A stretch of 64,000 nt of DNA, taken from contig NZ_CP022736.1 in the NCBI RefSeq assembly GCF_002257565.1, positions 1,550,001 through 1,614,000 on the forward strand, read 5' to 3'. Numbering within the stretch: the stretch's first letter is position 1; each line of letters starts with the position of its first letter. The notes beneath the pieces were generated by a model. It had not been told where the DNA came from, made no database searches, and saw only the letters and a list, made by a program, of their open reading frames with translations. This stretch comes from Herbaspirillum sp. meg3 (GTDB lineage: Bacteria > Pseudomonadota > Gammaproteobacteria > Burkholderiales > Burkholderiaceae_D). The position numbers were made by a program, and so were the translations under genes. Positions 34,584 through 42,799 of this stretch are shown here, piece by piece.

Positions 34584-34613
34584 TCAGTCTGTGTTGTCTG
34601 GTGGTAAGGGCAT
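34584..34613 (-). CDS. Possible proline-rich leader peptide of mgtA
   Basis: A nine-codon frame, MPLPPDNTD, on the mgtA sense strand about 375 bp before the mgtA start, with AGGC a few bases upstream of the ATG. Enterobacterial mgtA is preceded by the proline-rich mgtL leader, whose slow translation at Pro codons couples Mg2+ and proline levels to transcription. The analogy is inference; such short frames also arise by chance. Confidence 0.2.
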   Translation of the reverse strand: MPLPPDNTD

Positions 34614-34907
34614 GCGCCTGAAGCGGCGAATGCCGGATGCCATCATCTGCTCATGCAAGATGACGGCAGGGAGAAGTCCTGCGTTATCTTGCCGAGGCGA
34701 GCCGGGACGTTTCCCGGCAACAACTGTCACTCGAACAAGTGCCCATGAAAGGGACTCCATAAAAATAAGAACGGGCGGATTCTACCCCCGGGCTTTCGGC
34801 ATGGTCAAGGCCATTTAACAACAGCTGGAGGCTTTGGAGCGCTGTGACTGCCGGGCCGAATCACGCGCCGGTTGTGCACTGCGGGACATGTCCTCTCGAA
34901 ACTGTCC

Positions 34908-34935
34908 TTGTTTTATGTAGTAAGCGGCCTATACT
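34908..34935 (+). promoter_or_regulatory. Sigma-70 promoter of the 60-residue membrane protein gene
   Basis: TTGTTT (34908-34913) and TATACT (34930-34935) are spaced 16 bp apart and lie 35 bp before the start codon. Confidence 0.55.
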
Positions 34936-34970
34936 CAAATCATAAAGAAAACATGTAGGAGACAAAAATC

Positions 34971-35153
34971 ATGCCAAATATCGTCACGAATAATCTCATG
35001 TTCTTTTTGCCCATGGCCTTTGCCGGATTGGTGTTGTTTGGCGAAGTGCCGGTAGCGTCGAAATTGGTGAGGACGGTATTGCGTGGAATCGGTGCCCTAG
35101 GTGGAGCACTGATTGCGCTTTTAGTGCTGGAGGTACTGCCAGTGCTAATTTAA
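34971..35153 (+). CDS. Small hydrophobic membrane protein (60 aa)
   Basis: A 60-residue protein with two hydrophobic segments, LMFFLPMAFAGLVLFG and IGALGGALIALLVLEVLPVL, joined by a short basic loop with VASKLVRTVLRG. An AGGAG ribosome site lies nine bases before the ATG, a promoter precedes it and a strong terminator follows, so it is a complete one-gene unit. I recognise no family. The two-helix hairpin shape fits a small inner-membrane regulator or stress protein, but nothing more can be claimed. Confidence 0.72.
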   Translation: MPNIVTNNLMFFLPMAFAGLVLFGEVPVASKLVRTVLRGIGALGGALIALLVLEVLPVLI

Positions 35154-35279
35154 CGAGCTTTCTTGCTCGTTCGCTGCGGATCAAACTCCGATCTGTGGCG
35201 GTGGCTGGAACGCCGGAGGGAGTGCGCATTTGTATAAATCGACTCCGTTGACTCGTCAGGCGTTCCACCTTTGATTGTG

Positions 35280-35322
35280 AGGCCGTTGCGTCTTCCCCTA
35301 AGATGACGCGGCGGCCTTTTTA
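35280..35322 (+). terminator. Intrinsic terminator after the 60-aa gene
   Basis: Arms AGGCCG..GCGTC and GACGC..CGGCCT with a two-base bulge on each side are followed by TTTTTATTT. A second small inverted repeat, AACGAG/CTCGTT, sits directly after the stop codon. Confidence 0.8.
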
Positions 35323-35327
35323 TTTGC

Positions 35328-36473
35328 TCAGCGTCTTTCCACAATCAGGCAATCGCGTCCGCGATCCTTGGCCTGATACATCGCATGATCAGCACGTTGG
35401 AGCCAGGAGTAGTGCGCTTCCATATCGCTGTGAAAACTCACTAGTCCGGCGCTGATGGTGCATCCCCAGAGCATGTTTTCGGAATTGCGATGCCGGCGCA
35501 CTTCTTCAATGAGGCGGGCGGCGAGCATTTCCGCTCCGCGCAGGCTGATGTCTTGCAGGATGACGACAAATTCTTCGCCGCCATAACGGCCGATGAGGTC
35601 ATCGGTACGCAGGTTGTCTTTCAGCAGCTGCGAAAAATTCTTCAGCACTTCATCGCCGACCAGATGGCCGTGCGTATCGTTGATGTTCTTGAAGTGATCG
35701 ATATCGAGCAGCAGCAGGCAGGAGCTCCGTTTTTTCTCGTGACAGGCGGCGAATTCTTCGATCAGCAGCGACTCCCAATAGCGCCGGTTGAGCAGGCCGG
35801 TGAGGCCGTCGCGTTGGCTGACGGTTTCAAATTCACGCGAACGTTCGGCGAGTTTTTTCGACATGTCGTAGGTCGATTTGCCCAGCGCCAGCGGATAAAG
35901 CGCCAGCATCGGCAGACAGGCGACCACGGTGTATAGATCAGCCTCCGGCGCAAACCGGAAGTCAAGCAGCAACAGGCCGATCAGTACCCCGAACACACTG
36001 CCGAGCAAGCCGCGCAGGAACAACCTGGTGCCGCCTGCAGCAATATTGTCCATCGACAGCATGGCGAGAATGACTGCGCTCGGCACCAGATTGCCGTGCA
36101 TGGCGATGATCCAGAATCCGCCGAAGCCGGTGTCAGCGACCAGGTTCATGCGCTCGGTGCGATAGGGAATTTTGCTGTTGAGCGCGACGCGATAGGCGAC
36201 ATGCGGCCAGATGTAGCCGTGGAAGATCAGCAGCGCCCACAGCGGCCAGCCGACGGGGTTTTGGAGAAAGCCCGCAGCGACGCAGAAAAATCCGATCGAC
36301 AAGCCGATGACGCGCAGTTTATAGATGCGTTTGACGAAGCGGACACCTTTGCCGATCAGCTCTTCCGGCGATGGTGAATCGCCGAAAGCACGTTGTGCTC
36401 GTTTGAAAGAAAAAAACGATGCCGTTCGCCCGCGCGATTGGTTGTTTCGGGAACGAGGTTTGGGTGAGGGCAT
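35328..36473 (-). CDS. Diguanylate cyclase with MASE2 membrane sensor
   Basis: Membrane-bound cyclase of 381 residues that makes cyclic di-GMP from GTP. The N-terminal half (about 45-205) has several hydrophobic helices in the MASE2 pattern (FVKRIYKLRVIGLSIGFFC, then WPLWALLIFHGYIWPHVAYR), as in AdrA/DgcC. The GGDEF domain has LLDIDHFKNINDTHGHLVGD and an active GGEEF near residue 297. The inhibitory RxxD site (RTDD) lies five residues before it, so product feedback is expected. It stands alone between the small membrane protein and ynfA genes. Confidence 0.92.
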   Translation of the reverse strand: MPSPKPRSRNNQSRGRTASFFSFKRAQRAFGDSPSPEELIGKGVRFVKRIYKLRVIGLSIGFFCVAAGFLQNPVGWPLWALLIFHGYIWPHVAYRVALNSKIPYRTERMNLVADTGFGGFWIIAMHGNLVPSAVILAMLSMDNIAAGGTRLFLRGLLGSVFGVLIGLLLLDFRFAPEADLYTVVACLPMLALYPLALGKSTYDMSKKLAERSREFETVSQRDGLTGLLNRRYWESLLIEEFAACHEKKRSSCLLLLDIDHFKNINDTHGHLVGDEVLKNFSQLLKDNLRTDDLIGRYGGEEFVVILQDISLRGAEMLAARLIEEVRRHRNSENMLWGCTISAGLVSFHSDMEAHYSWLQRADHAMYQAKDRGRDCLIVERR

Positions 36474-36527
36474 GGTGAGCGAGATTTTTCGGCGGCAATA
36501 AAGAGTCAGGTCGGAATCAGGTCAAAA

Positions 36528-36854
36528 TCAGGATGTTGAGCGCGGGGCGAACATGATGATGCCCATGCCTGCCAGCGATACGGCGGCGCCAACGATATCC
36601 CAGATGCTGGGTTTAACGGCGTCAACAGCCCATAACCACAATACGGCGACACAGACGTAGACGCCGCCATAGGCTGCATAGATTCTGCCGGCGGCCGTCG
36701 GATGCAGGGTGAGCAGCCATGCGAAAAGTGTCAGAGAGAGTGCTGCAGGCAGGAGCAGCCAAGGCGTGGCCCCTTTTTTCAGCCACAGATAGGGCAGGTA
36801 ACAGCCGACGATTTCAGCCAGCGCAGTGACAACAAAAAGAGCGAGTGTTTTCAT
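36528..36854 (-). CDS. YnfA family (UPF0060) membrane protein
   Basis: Inner-membrane protein of 108 residues with four helices. It matches the UPF0060/YnfA pattern from memory: LPYLWLKKGATPWLLLPAAL, LTLHPTAAGRIYAAYGGVY and the C-terminal GAAVSLAGMGIIM. The start is set at MKTLALF (36854), giving the family length of 108; two earlier in-frame Met codons exist. YnfA proteins resemble small multidrug resistance transporters, but the native role is unsettled. It is divergent from dacB, with a palindrome between them. Confidence 0.9.
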   Translation of the reverse strand: MKTLALFVVTALAEIVGCYLPYLWLKKGATPWLLLPAALSLTLFAWLLTLHPTAAGRIYAAYGGVYVCVAVLWLWAVDAVKPSIWDIVGAAVSLAGMGIIMFAPRSTS

Positions 36855-36946
36855 GGCATCCATAGGCGGCCGGATGGAATTGTTGATGTTGCGCTGAAAG
36901 GCCGGACAGCAATGCCTTGACGTCATTGACGTAACAAACAATGAAT

Positions 36947-36960
36947 GAGTTACGTAACTC
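36947..36960. promoter_or_regulatory. Palindrome between ynfA and dacB
   Basis: GAGTTACGTAACTC is a perfect 14-bp palindrome, and flanking CAATGA and TCATTG extend the symmetry imperfectly. It lies in the 232-bp divergent region, where a regulator dimer could bind. The regulator is unknown. Confidence 0.5.
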
Positions 36961-37086
36961 TCATTGAACCAATATGGCTAGGTTACAACATAAGTCGACC
37001 ATTCACCATAATGGGGCGGTGGAATGTACACATAAATATGCCTATGGACGGACATATAATGCCGATTCCTTCCTGATTGGCGTGTT

Positions 37087-38520
37087 ATGCAGATTTTTAA
37101 AGAATTTCGGACCCTGGCATTTCTCATCACAGCTGTTTGCAGCGTGGCAATGATCTCTTCGGCGACGGCGCAGGAGTTGCCGCTCGTGGTGGCTACCGCA
37201 CTCAAGCAAGCAAAAATCCCCGTAAAAAATGTCGGCGTCTTTGTGCAAGAAGTCGATGCCGCCCGTCCCATGCTCAGCTTCAATGCCGCGACGGCTTTCA
37301 ATCCTGCATCGGTGATGAAGCTGATCACGACCGATGCCGCGCTGGAGTTGCTGGGGCCGACCTTCAACTGGAAGACCCAGGCCTATGTCGAGGGCTCGCT
37401 CAATGGCGGCGTTCTGACGGGTGACCTCAGTATCAAAGGCAGTGGCGATCCCAAGCTGGTGATGGAAAATTTCTGGATGTTTCTGCGCCAGATCCGTGCC
37501 AAGGGCGTGCGCGACATTCGTGGCAACGTCGTGCTTGACCGGAGCGTATTCGAAGAGAACGTATATGACCCGGCGCAATTCGACGGTGATCCGCAAAAGC
37601 CCTATAACGTCGGTCCGGATGCCTTGCTGCTGAATTACAAAACGATCGCTTTGCGTTTTATTCCCGATGAAGTCACGGGGCAAATCAGCGTGACGATGGA
37701 GCCGCCGCTGGCCGGCTATACCTTGGCCGCGCCGCGGTTATCGAAAGAAGCCGTCTGTGGTGATTGGCAGAGCAAGCTCCAAGCCGATGTCGGTATCGGT
37801 ACGGCGGCTTTTAACGGCAGCTATCCAGCAGCCTGCGGCGAGAAGGTTTGGTATATCCACCCTTATCGCATGAACTCGACGCAATATTTCGGTGGCGTAC
37901 TGCGTCAGATGTGGAGCGACCTTGGCGGCACGATTTCCGGCAAGGTTGTGCCGGGCAACGTGGCGTCTTCTGCAAGTATGTTCGCTGAGTGGCAATCGCC
38001 TGCCGTCCCGGAAGTTATTCGCGATATCAATAAGTACAGCAATAACGTGATGGCGCGCCAGGTTCTGTTGACTATCGGTGCACAAATGTCGCAGGCGCCC
38101 GGCAGCACCCAACGCGGAGCAAGCGCGATTCGTAACTGGTTGTCCGGCAAAGGTATCGGCGCGGATGAACTGGTGATCGAAAATGGCGCCGGCCTGTCGC
38201 GCAATGAGCGCGTGGCGCCGAATACGCTGGGTCAGGTATTGGTGGCAGCTTTTCATTCACCGGTGATGCCGGAATACCTCGCCTCCATGCCGCTGGTCGG
38301 TTATGACGGCACCATGCGCAAACGCTTGCGCAGCGAAGGCGTGGCAGGGCAGGCGCATATCAAAACCGGCTCGCTCAACGATGTGCGTTCGGTCGCCGGC
38401 TTTGTGCAGGCGTCTTCGGGGAAAATGTATGTCGTGGTGTGCCTGATCAATCACTCCAATGCGCCGTTCGGCCAGGCTGCGCAGGATGCCTTGTTGCAGT
38501 GGGTGTTTGAGAAGGGGTGA
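37087..38520 (+). CDS. dacB: D-alanyl-D-alanine carboxypeptidase/endopeptidase DacB (PBP4)
   Basis: Periplasmic penicillin-binding protein of the S13 family, 477 residues, that trims stem peptides and cuts peptide crosslinks in murein. A signal peptide ends near ATAQE. The three active-site motifs are intact: SxxK at Ser75-Lys78 (FNPASVMKL), SxN at about residue 318 (KYSNNVMARQ) and KTG at 426 (HIKTGSLNDV). The long insert between the first two motifs is typical of PBP4. It is a single gene, divergent from ynfA. Confidence 0.95.
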   Translation: MQIFKEFRTLAFLITAVCSVAMISSATAQELPLVVATALKQAKIPVKNVGVFVQEVDAARPMLSFNAATAFNPASVMKLITTDAALELLGPTFNWKTQAYVEGSLNGGVLTGDLSIKGSGDPKLVMENFWMFLRQIRAKGVRDIRGNVVLDRSVFEENVYDPAQFDGDPQKPYNVGPDALLLNYKTIALRFIPDEVTGQISVTMEPPLAGYTLAAPRLSKEAVCGDWQSKLQADVGIGTAAFNGSYPAACGEKVWYIHPYRMNSTQYFGGVLRQMWSDLGGTISGKVVPGNVASSASMFAEWQSPAVPEVIRDINKYSNNVMARQVLLTIGAQMSQAPGSTQRGASAIRNWLSGKGIGADELVIENGAGLSRNERVAPNTLGQVLVAAFHSPVMPEYLASMPLVGYDGTMRKRLRSEGVAGQAHIKTGSLNDVRSVAGFVQASSGKMYVVVCLINHSNAPFGQAAQDALLQWVFEKG

Positions 38521-38542
38521 TGTTGCGCGGTGACCAATCCTG

Positions 38543-38571
38543 CCGCCCTCATTCGTGAAGGAGGAGGGCGG
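38543..38571. terminator. Hairpin after dacB
   Basis: CCGCCCTC and GAGGGCGG arms with a 13-base loop lie between the convergent dacB and TPM-domain genes. There is no long T-run, so termination strength is uncertain. Confidence 0.5.
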
Positions 38572-38600
38572 TAGTTTCATGGTCAGGATTTGGCGTATCT

Positions 38601-39101
38601 TCAGAGTATCAACGGCCGGTCCGACAGCTGATTCTTGTGTTTGTCCTGATCGGGAAAATGCACTGCCAGCAGCTCGTTGAGTTGTGTCAGCGCCAGCAGC
38701 AGGCTGTCGTGATAATTTTTCTCCGCAAAACCACGCGTCATGGTTTCGCACACTGCATGCCAGTCCTCGCGTTTGAGTGCTCTGCCGACGGTACGGTCAG
38801 GCAAAATCTCCACCTTGTGATCTGCGATGTTGATGTAGATCAGAATGCCGCAGTTTTCTTCTGTATCCCATATCCGATAATGCGAGAACAGCTCGTGTGC
38901 ACGCGCGCGCGAAGACTCGTTGCGCAACACGGTATTGAGCGGCAATGCCGCTTCAACGATCAGGCGGATTTCTGCGCGATGCTGTTTTTCGCCGGCTGAG
39001 ATGCAAGCTTGCACTGCTTGCAGCGTTGAGCGGGGAAACAGATTGCGCGCCTGGCTGCGTGTGGCGATAAGATGCTTGAGCAGGCGATTGAGTTTAGCCA
39101 T
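38601..39101 (-). CDS. TPM-domain protein (short form)
   Basis: A 166-residue protein with a TPM-phosphatase-like (TLP18.3/Psb32) domain: EIRLIVEAALPLNT, RIWDTEENCGILIYINIADH and KVEILPDRTVGRALKREDW. There is no signal peptide or membrane helix, so it is probably cytoplasmic or peripheral. It overlaps the stop of the Gly-rich TPM gene by one base and follows LemA and that gene in a three-gene unit. The function of the set is not established, though LemA/TPM pairs occur widely. Confidence 0.85.
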   Translation of the reverse strand: MAKLNRLLKHLIATRSQARNLFPRSTLQAVQACISAGEKQHRAEIRLIVEAALPLNTVLRNESSRARAHELFSHYRIWDTEENCGILIYINIADHKVEILPDRTVGRALKREDWHAVCETMTRGFAEKNYHDSLLLALTQLNELLAVHFPDQDKHKNQLSDRPLIL

Positions 39102-39943
39102 TACCAGTCTCCCGAGGCGCCGCCGCCATCAAAGCTGCCGCCGCCGCCCGAAAATCCACCACCCGAGCTGCTGCCTGATCCGCCGCCAAAGCCACCGCTG
39201 CTGAATCCGCCTCTGCCACCACGATTCTGGACGGCGTCGCTCAGAATGCTGCCGATGATGACGCCTGCCGTGTGTCCCCAGTCATTGTTGTTGAGGTTGT
39301 TGCGCGGACGACGGCGTACGAACAGGATGACGCCGAAAAAGACAGCGAGGAATACAACGACGGCAATCAGCTCAATCCAGCCGTCATCCTCTTGCGCGGC
39401 AGCCTGCTTTGCTTTCTCCGCCGGCGGCAGATGTTCTTCATCCAGCAAACTGGTCAGCGCTGATACGCCTGCTGCGAGGCCGCCGTAATAATCATTTTGG
39501 CGGAAATGCGGGGCGATGACGTCTTCCAGAATGCGTTTCGATTTCGCATCCGTCAGGCTGCCTTGCACGCCGCGACCGGCTTCGATACGCAGGCGGCGCA
39601 GCGCTTTGGGATTGTCCTTGGCGACGATGAGGATGACGCCGTCGTCAATGTCTTTGCGCCCCAGCTTCCAGGCATCGGCGACGCGGATGCCGTATTGCTC
39701 GATGGCTTCCGGCGCGGTACTGGACATCAGCAGGACCGCGATCTGGCTGCCGGTGCGTGTCTCGTACTCGACCAGCACCTGATCGAGTGCGCGGCGCTGC
39801 TGTTCTTCCAGCATCTGCACCTGATCGATCACATGTGAACTCAACGCCGGAACGGCAACAAAATCCTGCGCACCGGCAAGTTGCAGAAAGCCGGTGAGCA
39901 GGATGCTCAGGAAGAACGCCGGAAGGGCGCGAAAAGACGGCAT
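39101..39943 (-). CDS. TPM-domain membrane protein with glycine-rich tail (YgcG-like)
   Basis: A 280-residue envelope protein: signal peptide or anchor (FFLSILLTGFLQLAG), TPM domain (HVIDQVQMLEEQQRRALDQV, QIAVLLMSSTAPEAIEQYG, KDIDDGVILIVAKDNPKALR), then a membrane helix near 195-215 (IELIAVVVFLAVFFGVILFV). It ends in a glycine/serine-rich, low-complexity stretch (FGGGSGSSSGGGFSGGGGSF). It lies between lemA and the short TPM gene. The tail is typical of YgcG-type proteins and may mediate assembly or cell-wall contact. Confidence 0.88.
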   Translation of the reverse strand: MPSFRALPAFFLSILLTGFLQLAGAQDFVAVPALSSHVIDQVQMLEEQQRRALDQVLVEYETRTGSQIAVLLMSSTAPEAIEQYGIRVADAWKLGRKDIDDGVILIVAKDNPKALRRLRIEAGRGVQGSLTDAKSKRILEDVIAPHFRQNDYYGGLAAGVSALTSLLDEEHLPPAEKAKQAAAQEDDGWIELIAVVVFLAVFFGVILFVRRRPRNNLNNNDWGHTAGVIIGSILSDAVQNRGGRGGFSSGGFGGGSGSSSGGGFSGGGGSFDGGGASGDW

Positions 39944-39951
39944 AGTGAAAC

Positions 39952-40545
39952 TTACTTGCCGAAGTTGACGGCAGGCGCGGTGGAGATTGCCTTCTCGTTG
40001 TCAACCGTGAAGGACGGTTTGACCGGATAGCTGAAAATCTTGGCGGTGATGTTGGTCGGAAAGCTGCGCGCCAGCACGTTGTATTCCTGTACCGAGGCGA
40101 TGTAGCGTTGGCGTGCCACGGTGATGCGGTTTTCGGTGCCTTCCAGTTGCGATTGCAGATCTCGGAAGCTGGTGTCCGCCTTGAGTTGCGGATAGTTTTC
40201 CGACACGGCCATCAGGCGCGACAGCGCGGACGATAACTGTCCCTGCACCTGCTGGAACTTATTGAAGGCTTCAGGGTTGGTCAACACTTCCGGCGTGATC
40301 TGAAAACTGGTCGCGGCTGCACGAGCCTTGGTGACGGCTTCCAGCGTATCTTTTTCATGCGCGGCATAACCCTTGACGGTATTGACGAGATTGGGAATCA
40401 GGTCGGCGCGGCGCTGATATTGGTTGACGACTTCACCCCAGGCGGCCTTGGTGGCTTCATCCTTGGCCTGGAAATCGTTGTAGCCGCAGCTGCTCAGGGT
40501 CAATACGGAAGCGGCGATAGCCAGCCATGCGAACCATTTTTTCAT
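39952..40545 (-). CDS. LemA family lipoprotein
   Basis: A 197-residue LemA protein. The N-terminus has a hydrophobic stretch ending in a possible lipobox (LTLSSC, Cys20). The long helical core contains the LemA marks NQYQRRADLIPNLVNTVKGY, the AAHEKDTLEAVTKARAAA segment and YNVLARSFPTNITAKIF. The start at 40545 replaces an upstream in-frame extension with no signal peptide. It is the first gene of the LemA-TPM-TPM unit. LemA proteins are envelope scaffold-like proteins with no defined activity. Confidence 0.92.
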   Translation of the reverse strand: MKKWFAWLAIAASVLTLSSCGYNDFQAKDEATKAAWGEVVNQYQRRADLIPNLVNTVKGYAAHEKDTLEAVTKARAAATSFQITPEVLTNPEAFNKFQQVQGQLSSALSRLMAVSENYPQLKADTSFRDLQSQLEGTENRITVARQRYIASVQEYNVLARSFPTNITAKIFSYPVKPSFTVDNEKAISTAPAVNFGK

Positions 40546-40729
40546 TGTATTTCTCTCGAAAATTAAAACATTCGCTACTGTGATCAGTCCTTGGGTGCCC
40601 GTCAAGTACTGCTTCAAGATGCCATGCCAATGCCCTCAAGATGCACCAAATGGCGCCTCAAAGACAGGGTTTCTGGCCCGACCGCGTTACAATGTCGTAC
40701 CTGTATATATTAAAGCGCTAAGGTTTACC

Positions 40730-41548
40730 GTGACATTTATCGACAAATTATCCGCTGCGTGGAAGGCCAACAATTCTCTGCTGTGCGTCGGCCTGGACCC
40801 GGATATCGCCAAATTTCCGGCGGAATGGAAGAACCAGCCGGATGCGATTACGGCCTTCTGCAAGGGCATCATCGATGCCACCGCCGACGTGGCATGTTCC
40901 TTCAAGCCGCAAATCGCCTATTTCGCCGCCTTGCGTGCCGAAGATCAGCTGGAAGAAATCTGCAGTTACATTCGCACCCGCTATCCGCATATCCCGATCG
41001 TGCTGGATGCCAAGCGCGGTGATATCGGTGCTACCGCCGAGCAATACGCGCGTGAAGCCTTTGAGCGTTATGGCGCACACGCGGTGACGGTGAGTCCGTA
41101 CATGGGATTTGATTCGGTCGCGCCGTATCTGGAATGGAAAGATCGTGGCGCCATTGTGCTGTGCCGCACCTCCAATGCCGGCGGTTCCGATTTGCAATTC
41201 CTGAATGTGGATGGCGTTCCTCTGTATCAACACGTGGCGCGTCTGGTGGCGGACAAGTGGAACACCAATGGTCAGTGTGGCTTGGTAGTGGGCGCGACTT
41301 TTCCGGAAGAGCTGGCGCAAGTGCGCAGCATTATCGGCGACATGCCTTTGCTGGTGCCGGGTGTCGGCGCGCAGGGCGGGGACGTGGCTGCGACGGTCAA
41401 GTCCGGCAAAACGGCGGATGGAGCGGGGATGATGATCAACTCGTCGCGCGCCATCTTGTACGCCAAGCCGGAAGATGGCGAAGACTACGCCGCGGCAGCA
41501 CGCCGTGTGGCGCTGGAGACGCGTGATGCGATCAATCAGTATCGTTGA
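40730..41548 (+). CDS. pyrF: Orotidine 5'-phosphate decarboxylase (group 2)
   Basis: Cytoplasmic enzyme of 272 residues that converts OMP to UMP, the last step of de novo pyrimidine synthesis. The catalytic D-K-D pattern is in VLDAKRGDIGATAEQYA, and FKPQIAYFAA and LVVGATFPEELAQVRSI are further family marks. Length and sequence place it in the longer group 2 rather than the 245-residue E. coli type. The start is a GTG (VTFIDKLSAAW) behind TAAGG; upstream in-frame Met codons lack a ribosome site and have non-family sequence. A terminator follows. Confidence 0.94.
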   Translation: MTFIDKLSAAWKANNSLLCVGLDPDIAKFPAEWKNQPDAITAFCKGIIDATADVACSFKPQIAYFAALRAEDQLEEICSYIRTRYPHIPIVLDAKRGDIGATAEQYAREAFERYGAHAVTVSPYMGFDSVAPYLEWKDRGAIVLCRTSNAGGSDLQFLNVDGVPLYQHVARLVADKWNTNGQCGLVVGATFPEELAQVRSIIGDMPLLVPGVGAQGGDVAATVKSGKTADGAGMMINSSRAILYAKPEDGEDYAAAARRVALETRDAINQYR

Positions 41549-41573
41549 GATGTATTAAGCCTCATCAAGATAC

Positions 41574-41611
41574 AGAAAGAGCCGCTGCGATCAGATCGCC
41601 GTGGCTCTTTT
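41574..41611 (+). terminator. Terminator after pyrF
   Basis: Arms AAAGAGCC and GGCTCTTT with an internal GCGAT/ATCGC helix are followed by a T-run. It lies 26 bp after the pyrF stop. Confidence 0.8.
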
Positions 41612-41672
41612 TACGTCTGGCATAGGCGTCGTGAGATGGTGAAGATGCTATCGATAATGCTGCTTCTGGCGT

Positions 41673-42152
41673 TCAGGTCAGCATGCGCAACAGGCCTTGC
41701 AGGGAATGCACGACAGCCTGTTCGCGCACCGCCTGGCGGTCGCCGGTGAATACAAGGCGTTCGGTGAAGATCTGATCGCCGACCTTCCAGCCGAAGCAGA
41801 CCGTGCCGACGGGTTTTCCCGGTACTGCGCCACCAGGACCGGCGATACCAGTAGTGGAGACGGCGACATCCGAACTGCTGTTGGCAATCGCACCCTCGGC
41901 CATGGCTGCAGCGATTTCTTCGCTGACGGCGCCGTGCTGGGCGATCAGCGCTTCCGAAATGTTCAGCAATTCATTTTTCGATACGTTGGAATAGGTCACG
42001 AAACCGCAGTCGAACCACTCCGAGGATCCGGCAATTTCCGTGATGGCTTGTGCAACGCCGCCGCCGGTGCAGGACTCGGCGGTCGAGAGCAGCAACTTCC
42101 TGGCTTTGAGCGCTTGGCCGACGCGTGCGGCGAGGTCTATCGAGGTGTCCAT
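41673..42152 (-). CDS. pncC: Nicotinamide-nucleotide amidase PncC (CinA C-terminal domain)
   Basis: A 159-residue CinA-C domain protein that deamidates NMN to NaMN in the pyridine nucleotide cycle. Family marks are LLSTAESCTGGGVAQAITEI with the active Ser, GSSEWFDCGFVTYSNVSK, and TTGIAGPGGAVPGKPVGTV. It lacks the N-terminal MoCF-like domain of full CinA, like E. coli PncC. The start at 42152 (MDTSIDL) has AAGGACG upstream; a longer frame to 42221 is less likely. It is last of the thiL-pgpA-pncC series, 110 bp after pgpA. Confidence 0.93.
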   Translation of the reverse strand: MDTSIDLAARVGQALKARKLLLSTAESCTGGGVAQAITEIAGSSEWFDCGFVTYSNVSKNELLNISEALIAQHGAVSEEIAAAMAEGAIANSSSDVAVSTTGIAGPGGAVPGKPVGTVCFGWKVGDQIFTERLVFTGDRQAVREQAVVHSLQGLLRMLT

Positions 42153-42262
42153 GTTGATGTCGTCCTTCGTTGTTGGCGGGTGGTGGTCAACGTGTGATGA
42201 GAGGCGACTCTCATGTGTCAAGCATACTCTTGTTGGAAACTCTTTAAAACCCGTTCACGATC

Positions 42263-42799
42263 TTACATGGAGCGCCAGAAGGCAAACACGAGCAGCGTAT
42301 AAAACGCGGCAACGATATCGTCCCACATTACGCCAAAACCACCTTTGAAGCGGCGATCAAAATAAGCAATCGGCGGCGGTTTGACCATATCGAAAAATCG
42401 GAACCAGACGAAAGCCCAGCATTGCGTCTTCAGATCTGCCGGTGTCAGCAAGACCAGCACCAGCCAGAAGGCGATGATTTCGTCCCACACCATGCTGCCA
42501 TGGTCCGGCGCGCCAAGATCGCGGCCGGTGCGATGGCAGGCCCAGACACCCACGAAAAAGCCCACGCCGATAATGATCAGCCAGGCCAGCGGCGTAAAAA
42601 TGGCGGGCCAGCGTACGCTCAGCACGGCATAGGCCAGCCAGGCGAACAAGGTGCCTGAGGTGCCCGGCATGATTGGCGACAAGCCGCTGCCGAAACCTTG
42701 CGCCAGCCAATGCGCCGGATGCGCCAGCATGAAGCGCGCGGTCGGGCGTACCGATTTATTGAGTTGCGCCTTCCGGCCCGGTTCTATTGTTGTTGTCAT
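42263..42799 (-). CDS. pgpA: Phosphatidylglycerophosphatase A
   Basis: Inner-membrane phosphatase of 178 residues that removes the phosphate from phosphatidylglycerol phosphate. The PgpA motifs GFGSGLSPIMPGTSGTL and DHGSMVWDEIIAFWLVL are intact, with Asp/Glu residues for Mg2+, together with four hydrophobic segments. It overlaps the thiL stop by four bases (ATGA), the conserved thiL-pgpA pair. The C-terminal DRRFKGGFGVMWDDIVAAFYT is also characteristic. Confidence 0.95.
   Translation of the reverse strand: MTTTIEPGRKAQLNKSVRPTARFMLAHPAHWLAQGFGSGLSPIMPGTSGTLFAWLAYAVLSVRWPAIFTPLAWLIIIGVGFFVGVWACHRTGRDLGAPDHGSMVWDEIIAFWLVLVLLTPADLKTQCWAFVWFRFFDMVKPPPIAYFDRRFKGGFGVMWDDIVAAFYTLLVFAFWRSM

Larger units (their letters stand above)
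34209..34970. other. Long intergenic region upstream of mgtA
   Basis: 762 bp without a credible protein gene. On the minus strand (mgtA direction) it holds a GCCGGGA/TCCCGGC hairpin (34701-34718) and a nine-codon, proline-rich reading frame (34613-34584). On the plus strand the right end carries the promoter of the 60-residue membrane protein. I looked for an M-box magnesium riboswitch core and did not find one. Confidence 0.55.

Noticed and set aside
34209..34970. M-box magnesium riboswitch before mgtA
   Set aside because: The conserved M-box core was not found by eye; a covariance-model search would be decisive.
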